A stretch of 64,000 bases of DNA from CAYZTY01 sp964444665 (GTDB lineage Bacteria; Planctomycetota; Phycisphaerae; Sedimentisphaerales; CAYZTY01): positions 1 through 64,000 of the forward strand of contig CAYUIE010000009.1 of assembly GCA_964444665.1 (NCBI GenBank). The letters are read 5' to 3'. The stretch's first letter is position 1. Every line of letters starts with the position of its first letter. The notes below the pieces were generated by a model. The model did not search any database. It was not told the DNA's origin and was given only the letters and a program-made list of their open reading frames with translations. The position numbers and the translations under genes are program-made. Shown piece by piece: positions 27,901-34,503 of this stretch.

Positions 27901-28163
27901 GGCAGCAAGGCGTCGGGACGCTCCTTTGCGATGATTTCAGCCACGGCCTCGACGGTGAGTGGTTCAATATATGTAATGTCTGCCGTTCCGGGGTCGGTCA
28001 TAATGGTGGCCGGATTCGAATTGACCAGCACAATCTCATAGCCTAACTTGCGAAGCGCCTTGCATGCCTGCGTTCCGGAATAGTCGAATTCACAGGCCTG
28101 GCCTATGATAATAGGCCCGGAACCGATGATTAGCACCTTGTGGATGTCCTTACGCTTGGGCAT
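24963..28163 (-). CDS. carB: carbamoyl-phosphate synthase large subunit
   Basis: A 1066-residue protein, close to the 1073 residues of E. coli CarB. It makes carbamoyl phosphate from bicarbonate, ammonia (from CarA) and two ATP, feeding pyrimidine and arginine synthesis. The two halves repeat: N-terminal biotin-carboxylase-like region with SGPIIIGQACEFDYSG, then a second copy with GGGPNRIGQGIEFDYCC at about 550. Each half has an ATP-grasp domain (EINPRTSRSSALASKATG and ANPRASRTVPLVSKV segments), and residues about 940-1066 form the MGS-like allosteric domain. The ATG at 28163 has AAGGAG 6 bases upstream. carA is not adjacent. Confidence 0.97.
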   Translation of the reverse strand: MPKRKDIHKVLIIGSGPIIIGQACEFDYSGTQACKALRKLGYEIVLVNSNPATIMTDPGTADITYIEPLTVEAVAEIIAKERPDALLPNLGGQSGLNLSSELAKSGVLKKYDVKVIGVNIDAIERGEDRKAFKNTMEGLGIEMPKSELAFSVEEAEKIADRLGYPVVIRPAYTMGGTGGGLVYNIEELQTIVSRGISASLIGQVLVEESVLGWEELELEVVRDAKNQMITVCFIENVDAMGIHTGDSYCTAPMLTIDPELQKRLQKYSYDIVEAIEVIGGTNIQFAHDPNTGRVVVIEINPRTSRSSALASKATGFPIAMVSSMLAGGLTMDEIPYWRDGTLEKYTPSGDYVVVKFARWAFEKFAGVEDKLGTQMRAVGEVMSIGKNYKEAFQKSIRSLENGRYGLGFAKDFHEKSLEELMDKLVTVSSERQFIMYEALRKGANVNELYEKTYIKPWFIEQMKELVELEEEILKYKGKKIPDKLLIQAKKDGFSDRYLSQILGIKEKQIRLQRTGLGVVEGWHAVPVSGVENAAYYYSTYNAPDAVPVSDKRKIMVLGGGPNRIGQGIEFDYCCVHAAFALRDEGYETIMVNCNPETVSTDYDTSDKLYFEPLTVEDVLSIYEKEKPEGVICQFGGQTPLNIAGELAEAGVKIIGTSPETIDLAEDRDRFRKVMRKLGIPQPESGMASTFEEAFKIAERIGYPLMVRPSYVLGGRGMEVVYDEDMLKHYIAAAVDVTPERPILIDKFLENAIEAEADAIADGTDAFVPAVMEHIELAGIHSGDSACAIPPISILEKLIERIYEYTKKIAIELNVVGLMNIQYAIANDKVYILEANPRASRTVPLVSKVCNISMARIATQLMLGKKIEELDLRSRNIPHFGVKEAVFPFNMFPEVDPLLGPEMRSTGEVLGMAPSFGLAFFKAEEAAKQKLPVEGTVLITTASKDRAACLEAARQFHKMGFKIMATSGTEKYLAENGIKTIPILKMHEGRPNIADAIKNKEIQLVINTPIGKMGQYDDSYIRKAAIQYKIPYITTAAAAISAAKGIQAYRKSGSAVKSLQSYHADIK

Positions 28164-28508
28164 CTTTAGCTCCTTAATTGTCTAATTTTCATCATTGTTG
28201 TATATTCATCTCATGGATGCTGCCTCTCGAACCTGTTTTTGTCTGGACTTAAATCCGGAGTATTAGCCTGCTTTTAATAAGGGATATTGTTCCTAAATTC
28301 CGGGAAATTGTGGAACATCAATTACCGTTTGAGCAAAGATTAAAGATTGTATGAGTCGAGTTGTCAAGTGAGTAATATTATTTTCCAAAATAAGTAAGGC
28401 TTATATATGCAGGTGATTTTATATTGACTCAAAGCCGGCCGTGACAGTACACTGTGCGTATATTGCATCGCGGGATTTTGGTAAACGTAGATATAAGGAA
28501 TTGCAGGG
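28164..28508. other. divergent intergenic region, carB / RNase HII-like gene
   Basis: Contains the carB leader on the minus strand (no clear attenuator or riboswitch seen) and, near the other end, the promoter described separately. I find no reading frame or RNA gene here. Confidence 0.45.
28424..28455 (+). promoter_or_regulatory. promoter with overlapping inverted repeat, RNase HII-like gene
   Basis: TTGACT (28424-28429) and TACACT (28448-28453) are separated by 18 bases. The -10 is covered by a 12-bp inverted repeat ACAGT-AC-ACTGT at 28444-28455, a good candidate operator. It lies about 55 bases before the ATG of the RNase HII-like gene. Confidence 0.4.
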
Positions 28509-29468
28509 ATGGCGATTCTGGTAGGTATAGATGAAGCGGGGTATGGGCCGATTTTAGGGCCATTAGTCGTTTCTTTGACCGCTTTTTCACTTCCCGAAAA
28601 ACTTCTTGGCGCCGACCTTTGGCGGCTTTTGAACAGGAGCGTCAGCAGAAAAACAAAAAGGTCGGCAGGCCGGTTGATAATCGACGACAGCAAGAAAGTT
28701 TATCGGCGAACTGAGGACATTGGCGAATTATCCAGGAGCGTTCTTTCGTGTCTGAAGACTCTTGAGCAGACGCCGGGCAGCGTGGGTGAGCTGCTCAATA
28801 TTCTTTGTCCTGATTGTGTCGGCAGATTGAGTGAATATCCGTGGTATCAGGACCTTTGGGCCGGCAGGCTTGGCGTCGATACTTGCGATATATCAATTGC
28901 CTTCAAGGTGCTGGCAAAAAACCTTCAAGCACAGGGCATTCGTCTTATTGGTATGCGCAGTTGTTGTCTTGATGTTGCGCATTACAATGAGATGGTTACA
29001 ACAACCCGTAATAAGGCGAAAGTGCTTTTCTCCGGAATATCAGGACTTATTAAAGACGTCTTTGACTCTCTGCCTGAACGTCATTTGAAAATAATTATTG
29101 ACCGGCAGTCCGGCAGACTAAGGTATACCTCGGTGCTTTTGCGGAGCTTTGCGGATATGCAACTGTCGGTGCTGCGAGAGGATAAAGATACGAGCAGCTA
29201 TGAGTTGAGCAAAGACGGCAGGCGGATGCATTTGCACTTTGTAGTTAATGCGGACCAGAAGTTTCTGCCGGTCTCGCTGGCTTCTATGATAAGCAAGTAT
29301 GTGCGTGAGCTTTTAGTGGGGTCTCTGAACCGTTATTTTATCAGTTTTCATTCACAGCTAAGGCCTACAGCCGGCTATTGGAAGGACGGTTTGCGTTTCA
29401 TCGAGGATTTGCAGAAAAACATACCTAATGTGGATTATCGCCGGGAACAGTTGATTCGCAGCCGATAA
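28509..29468 (+). CDS. divergent RNase HII-like protein
   Basis: A 319-residue protein that keeps core RNase HII motifs in order: GIDEAGYGPILGPLVV at the N-terminus (family DEAGRGP), IDDSKKV at about 60 (family DSKKL), a central IIIDRQSGR aspartate at about 197, and LASMISKYVRE near 265 (family ASxxAKVxRD). The last catalytic Asp reads Glu. RNase HII cleaves RNA in RNA-DNA hybrids. Canonical enzymes are about 200 residues, and this one has inserts of about 60 residues after the second motif and about 40 around the centre. It might be a diverged nuclease or a family with another role; a normal rnhB is not in the window. Confidence 0.7.
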   Translation: MAILVGIDEAGYGPILGPLVVSLTAFSLPEKLLGADLWRLLNRSVSRKTKRSAGRLIIDDSKKVYRRTEDIGELSRSVLSCLKTLEQTPGSVGELLNILCPDCVGRLSEYPWYQDLWAGRLGVDTCDISIAFKVLAKNLQAQGIRLIGMRSCCLDVAHYNEMVTTTRNKAKVLFSGISGLIKDVFDSLPERHLKIIIDRQSGRLRYTSVLLRSFADMQLSVLREDKDTSSYELSKDGRRMHLHFVVNADQKFLPVSLASMISKYVRELLVGSLNRYFISFHSQLRPTAGYWKDGLRFIEDLQKNIPNVDYRREQLIRSR

Positions 29469-29520
29469 ACGGCATTTCACTAACAAATGTCAAAATTGTT
29501 AATCTCTTATATGATTTTTC

Positions 29521-29549
29521 TTGCCGACAGAGCACAAATGGGGTATAAT
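29521..29549 (+). promoter_or_regulatory. sigma70-type promoter for the large protease gene
   Basis: TTGCCG (29521-29526), a 17-base spacer and a perfect TATAAT (29544-29549). Transcription would start near 29556 and leave a leader of about 180 bases before the ATG at 29736. That leader holds a strong AAGGAGG followed by a 4-codon frame (29680-29694). Confidence 0.6.
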
Positions 29550-29735
29550 CTTGCATCTTTTGCACTTCAGAGGATTTTCAGAAGAGAAAGATTTGTTTTT
29601 TTCATTTTGAGTTGTTACGTGCCTTAATATCATATGTCCGAGCACTCGAAAGCTAACAAGAAAAGGAGGCATTTATAAAATGGTTGTAAGCTGATTGTGT
29701 TGTATGTGTAGCAATAGGGAGAAGGGAGAGTATTT

Positions 29736-32700
29736 ATGTCGGTGAAAGTATCGGTTAAAACAGTCATCTTAGTAATTTTATTTTGTTTTTCAAGTCCTGT
29801 TTGGGGGAAGCTGGATTCCGTTAAATGGGAAAATCTTTCGGAGCACCTGGCGAAAAAGTCGATATCGCTTTTGGAATTAAATGTAAGCGATTGTCCGGAC
29901 GATATCGCAGATTTCAAACCATCACGGGTTGTAGCGCAGGTTATCGAGAACACATTTTACCTGTGGGAAGAATATGATATCCCGACGGCCGGCGGCGATG
30001 AAACATTGTGTATCGTGATGAAGAAACCCCGCTCCTGGTCTTTAACAAATAGTGAGTCACGAGTTTTACTAACGGCGTCTACGCTCTGGAAACAGTCAAA
30101 ACCAAGACCAGAGGATAAGATAATTCTTGATGCCTCCGACCCGAACTTTGATATACCACCAATTGAACAGAGGGATGTATACAAGAAAGAATTACTGAAG
30201 CTTAAAGATGTTGTCGGCTCAGACGACAGAATACGTATTACAGATACCTCATCAGTTCCCTGGATGTATCATTGCTATCTTTCCTTTCATTTCTCTGGTC
30301 ATGGGTCATTCCGGGGATCAGGATGCCTTGTAAGTCCATATATGGTCCTTACCTGTGGGCACAATGTTTACGATAGAGGTTGGGTACTATATATTGACCA
30401 GGTTACTATAGCGCCCGGGCAGATACAGGATTATGAAGACGACCCCGTAACAAGACCATACGGAACGCGGGAAGGTTTGGAGTTTGTTACCAATACGGAC
30501 TACATCACCTGCACCAACAACGAAAGACATGATTACGATTATGCTGCGATGTTCTTTTCTCCCCCTTTCTCCGGCATCAGTACATATATACCTGTCGAAT
30601 TTTCAGCCAGCCTGCCGGTTGGCGAAATTCTGCAAACGGCCGGATATCCGGCGGAGGTACAGGGTGAGTCCAACAGCAAGGCGTTATGGAGTGGTTCCGG
30701 TACTGTGGACAGTTATACAACAGCCAAGCGGCTTTGGTACACGATTGATTCTACCGGGGGCCAGAGCGGCAGTCCCGTTCTGAAAGATTACACCGGTAGC
30801 AAACGCATTGTTGCCGTGCATGCCTTCGGCACTACGATCGCGAACGGCGGACCCCGACTCAGGGCTTACAACCAGGCACTTATAGAAGGATGGATGGAGT
30901 GGACTCCTCCTCGCCTTTGTAGTGACTGTGAGCCTGAAGACGAATATCTTGGCGCCATTGGTACAAATCTCTGGGGATATAGTGTTGGTGGTAATTGCGG
31001 AAATGAAGGAAAATGGGTAGGGGAGTTTGTTGGGCAGGCCGGCGCAATTTACCATTTTGACTTGTGTCCTGATAGTCCGGGTAATGGAACAAACAGCGGT
31101 TTTAATCCTGATATCAAAATCACCGACAGCTTATGTACAATACTTGCAGGGGAGGATGGCAGTTGCTCGGCGCCGAGTTATTCACCAAACAACTTCCAGT
31201 GGATTTGTCCGGCAGACGGAACTTATTATGTAATTATTGCACCATTTAATTCGTACAATTCTCATACCTGCAACGGCGACGTGAGCGACACATTTACACT
31301 TGAGTATTACAAAGAGGAACAATGCTACTTCAATGTAACTTCTCCCGATGGCGGCTCGTGGAAACTGGGCGATGAGCTTCCAATAACCTGGAGTTCCGCA
31401 TTTACTTCGGGAAATGTTAAAATCGAACTCTATAAGACAGGCTCCTTAGAGCGCGTTATAGAGCAAACCTGGCCTGATAGTGGTTCCTATGACTGGTCGA
31501 TTCCCGTCGATTACTCTTTGATTGCGGGCAGTGACTACCAGATTAAAATTACAGATGTTTCGGACTCATTATGTTACGACTACAGTGCTTACTTCAGCAT
31601 TAGAATACCACCGACCAATGACGAATGCATCGATGCCATAGCCGTTACCGAAGCGGCGCCATATTTAGGCTCGAGCGCAGGGGCGAGCGGAACTTCCACA
31701 AGCAGTTGTGGTTTTGGTGATACCAACGATGTATGGCATTCTTTTACCCCGACATCATCAAGCACTTATTCCATTAGTCTTTGCGGAAGTGCATTTGATA
31801 CGACATTGGCTGTATATGATGGATGCGGGGGGACGGAATTGGCGTGTAATGATGATTTTTGCGGCATTCAATCGGAAGTTCATCTTTATTTGACGGGCGG
31901 TTATACATATTTTATCCGCGTAGCCGGTTATTATGGTTTAATAGGCGATTATATACTCACCGTAACTGATATGATATCTCCCGCCAATGACGAATGCATC
32001 GATGCCATACCCGTTACCGAAGCGGCGCCATACTACGGCTTAAGCGTAGGGGCGACCGGAGCCGCAGGTAGCTGTGGATACGATGATGCAAACGATGTAT
32101 GGCATTCTTTTACGCCGACGTCAACGGGCGCTTTTTCCATCAGTCTTTGCGGAAGTGCGTTTGATACGACACTGGCTGTATATGATGGGTGTGGGGGGAC
32201 GCAATTGGTGTGTAATGATGATTTCTGTAGTTCCCAGTCGCAGGTTAGTGTTAGCCTTACAGGTGGTCATACATATTTTATCCGTATAGCCGGTTATGGT
32301 GGCGGGACCGGCAGTTATACGTTAACTGTAAGCGAAATAACGCCCCCGTCCAATGACGACTGTCAGAACTCTATACCTGTGACGGCCAGCGGAACTTATT
32401 ACGGCTCGACTGTTTATGCAACAGGAAATTTCGGAAGCCTTTGTAGTCTTCATGATTCGGCCGATGTATGGCATGCGTTTACACCTTCGAGTACGGGTCT
32501 GGCTACAATGAGTCTCAGGAACAGCACATTTGATACGACGTTGGCTGTTTTCGACGGCTGCGACGGTAATGAAATAGCGTGTAATGACGATATATCCTGG
32601 CCTGGTATTGAACAGTCGGAGATGACGATGGCAGTAATTGAGGCCCGGACGTATTTTATTCGTATAGCCGGTTACGGGGCCGGTACAGGTGATTATACTC

Positions 32701-34472
32701 TCGAAGTGACCCATACTCCGTGCGTATCGCCGAATGTGCCGAATAATCCCTTCCCACAAAATACTTCTACTGATGTATCAGTTGATACTATCCTTTCCTG
32801 GAATGATGCCTGGACGCTGGCATTCGAGGCTAAAAGCATCAATCTTTGGCCCGGGAAAAATATGATGACCCCGAAAATTATTTATGGACAGGACAACCGC
32901 CGTGAAGAATGCGAAGTTACTGACCCCGATATCTTGTCGATTGGCGATTCAACAGCGGCTTTGGTTGGTAAGAGTAACCTGGTTGATAACGGCGATGGGA
33001 CATTCTCGCTGCTGACAGTAACTTACGCCGACTGGTATAATATTGTTGACCCGATAGGTACGGGTAATCCGCTTTGCCTTGATGAGCCTTATCGTGACCA
33101 GCCGAAATCGGCGTTATGCTCGGGCTTTCTGGTTGCTCCTGATATTATAGCTACCGCGGGACATTGTGAATCCGCTTATGGCTGTGGCGAAATAGCTGTT
33201 GTCTTTGGCTTTGTTATGAGTGGACCCGGTTGCGATACTCCGGTCCTGACGTTGGATGAGTCTGAAATATATTACTGCACCGAGGTGATAGCCTCCACGA
33301 TAGGGTCGGATTGGGCGTTGCTCCGTTTGGACAGGGAAGTAGTGGGTCATAGTCCCTTGAATGTTCGTCTGACCGGTGCTATAGAGAGCAATGAGCCTCT
33401 TATTGTGGTCGGCCATCCGTTGGGGCTTCCAAGGAAATATGCCGAAGGAGCGGAAGTTAAAGAAAGCGTCGCGTTATCACCCTTCTTCAAAGCAAACCTG
33501 GATACATATGTGGGTAATTCGGGTTCGGCGGTTTTCAACATTGATACTTTGATGGTGGAAGGAGTCCTCGTCGGGGGTGGTGAGGATTGGCAGGAGGGAG
33601 ATACTTGCGATAATTCATATGTTTGTCCTGATTCCGGTTGTCCGGACTGGCCCTGGTGGGAGGTTGCAGTACGCACAACGGAATTCACTCTTTTGTTTCC
33701 CTGGGCGGCGTACGATGTATATTTTGGCACCACTAATCCGCCGAGCCAGCTTATTTACACTGACCTCTATGAGCCTACTTGTCAGGCTTATGACCCGTGT
33801 ACGTCCGGCGGAGCGCTTGTGCCGGGTACAAAATACTACTGGCAGATTGTGGCCAAAAATGCCTGCACCCAAATTGATGGACCTGTCTGGAATTTTACAA
33901 CCAAATCAGAATCGATATCGTTGAACCTGAATTTAAACCACCAGTGGATGTATCAGAACCTGCCGGATAATAATGATTCCAACTCGACTGCAAGCGTCTC
34001 GATTACCGACGACCCGAAGGGTAATAGCAGCTATACGTACGCGTGGGAGTTTATCCTGCCGAGTGATGTCAACTCGCCGCCGACAATCATTGTCGGTGGA
34101 CAGGCGGGTGACGCGTTCTGTAGTTTCGCGGCTCTCTGCTGCCAGGACCCCAACGGCTTATCAGATTCGGGCCAGCCGTTAACGGTTAAAGTTACTGTTA
34201 TCGGCAATGATTACGGTAATACCGGCACTGCCGAGGCGCAGTTTGGCATAGCCCTTCTCGGTGATGTTGACAATGACAGCTATGTTGACGTGGCGGACCG
34301 CTCGATAATTAATGTTTTCTGGAGGAAAGGCTCGGCGGGCAGCTTTACTTTTCGTGATTGCGACCTTGACTGCGACGGATTCGTGGACGTGGCCGACCGT
34401 TCTATTGCGAACGCTATATGGCGCGGCAATCTTGGCCAAAGATCGGTAAGCGTCAAATGCCCATTTCGTTAA
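29736..34472 (+). CDS. secreted double trypsin-like protease with adhesive repeats and dockerin
   Basis: A 1578-residue exported protein. After a signal peptide (1-24) and an unknown region comes a trypsin-like domain with His at about 208 (TCGHNVYD), Asp at about 267 (YDYAAMFF) and Ser at about 344 (GQSGSPVL). Then a PPC-like domain (about 395-525), an Ig-like domain (about 530-620), three repeats of about 120 residues (625-993), and a second trypsin-like domain with His about 1142 (ATAGHCES), Asp about 1192 (SDWALLRL) and Ser about 1263 (NSGSAVF). The end is a dockerin-like pair of Ca loops (DVDNDSYVDVAD, DLDCDGFVDVAD). The ATG has GGGAGAG 5 bases upstream. The second protease interrupts an FN3-like domain (see findings). 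Confidence 0.85.
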   Translation: MSVKVSVKTVILVILFCFSSPVWGKLDSVKWENLSEHLAKKSISLLELNVSDCPDDIADFKPSRVVAQVIENTFYLWEEYDIPTAGGDETLCIVMKKPRSWSLTNSESRVLLTASTLWKQSKPRPEDKIILDASDPNFDIPPIEQRDVYKKELLKLKDVVGSDDRIRITDTSSVPWMYHCYLSFHFSGHGSFRGSGCLVSPYMVLTCGHNVYDRGWVLYIDQVTIAPGQIQDYEDDPVTRPYGTREGLEFVTNTDYITCTNNERHDYDYAAMFFSPPFSGISTYIPVEFSASLPVGEILQTAGYPAEVQGESNSKALWSGSGTVDSYTTAKRLWYTIDSTGGQSGSPVLKDYTGSKRIVAVHAFGTTIANGGPRLRAYNQALIEGWMEWTPPRLCSDCEPEDEYLGAIGTNLWGYSVGGNCGNEGKWVGEFVGQAGAIYHFDLCPDSPGNGTNSGFNPDIKITDSLCTILAGEDGSCSAPSYSPNNFQWICPADGTYYVIIAPFNSYNSHTCNGDVSDTFTLEYYKEEQCYFNVTSPDGGSWKLGDELPITWSSAFTSGNVKIELYKTGSLERVIEQTWPDSGSYDWSIPVDYSLIAGSDYQIKITDVSDSLCYDYSAYFSIRIPPTNDECIDAIAVTEAAPYLGSSAGASGTSTSSCGFGDTNDVWHSFTPTSSSTYSISLCGSAFDTTLAVYDGCGGTELACNDDFCGIQSEVHLYLTGGYTYFIRVAGYYGLIGDYILTVTDMISPANDECIDAIPVTEAAPYYGLSVGATGAAGSCGYDDANDVWHSFTPTSTGAFSISLCGSAFDTTLAVYDGCGGTQLVCNDDFCSSQSQVSVSLTGGHTYFIRIAGYGGGTGSYTLTVSEITPPSNDDCQNSIPVTASGTYYGSTVYATGNFGSLCSLHDSADVWHAFTPSSTGLATMSLRNSTFDTTLAVFDGCDGNEIACNDDISWPGIEQSEMTMAVIEARTYFIRIAGYGAGTGDYTLEVTHTPCVSPNVPNNPFPQNTSTDVSVDTILSWNDAWTLAFEAKSINLWPGKNMMTPKIIYGQDNRREECEVTDPDILSIGDSTAALVGKSNLVDNGDGTFSLLTVTYADWYNIVDPIGTGNPLCLDEPYRDQPKSALCSGFLVAPDIIATAGHCESAYGCGEIAVVFGFVMSGPGCDTPVLTLDESEIYYCTEVIASTIGSDWALLRLDREVVGHSPLNVRLTGAIESNEPLIVVGHPLGLPRKYAEGAEVKESVALSPFFKANLDTYVGNSGSAVFNIDTLMVEGVLVGGGEDWQEGDTCDNSYVCPDSGCPDWPWWEVAVRTTEFTLLFPWAAYDVYFGTTNPPSQLIYTDLYEPTCQAYDPCTSGGALVPGTKYYWQIVAKNACTQIDGPVWNFTTKSESISLNLNLNHQWMYQNLPDNNDSNSTASVSITDDPKGNSSYTYAWEFILPSDVNSPPTIIVGGQAGDAFCSFAALCCQDPNGLSDSGQPLTVKVTVIGNDYGNTGTAEAQFGIALLGDVDNDSYVDVADRSIINVFWRKGSAGSFTFRDCDLDCDGFVDVADRSIANAIWRGNLGQRSVSVKCPFR
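31609..32716 (+). repeat. three tandem repeats of about 120 residues in the protease
   Basis: Each unit starts PxNDxCxxxIPVT or similar and contains DVWHSFTPTS, a FDTTLAVYDGCxG block, CNDD and a YFIRVAGY-type strand. Units begin near 31609, 31978 and 32338. The first two share long nearly identical DNA stretches, for example the 40 or so bases after 31617, with one change. This is a typical bacterial beta-sandwich adhesion or carbohydrate-binding repeat (inference). Confidence 0.75.
34284..34429 (+). repeat. 146-nt tract identical to 37135-37280 (dockerin end)
   Basis: Read directly, 34284-34429 and 37135-37280 agree at every position I compared, in the same orientation 2851 bases apart. The tract encodes the second half of the first Ca loop through the last helix of the dockerin-like end. 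Confidence 0.8.
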
Positions 34473-34503
34473 GCTAACATTTTGAGATTTTCTGGAAGTT
34501 AAG

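Noticed and set aside
25158..28041. Several long plus-strand frames opposite carB
   Set aside because: carB is complete and strongly conserved on the minus strand; the opposite frames have no recognisable domains.
31609..32716. CRISPR-like array because of the repeats at regular spacing
   Set aside because: Repeats are about 370 bases long, in frame, and encode protein domains.
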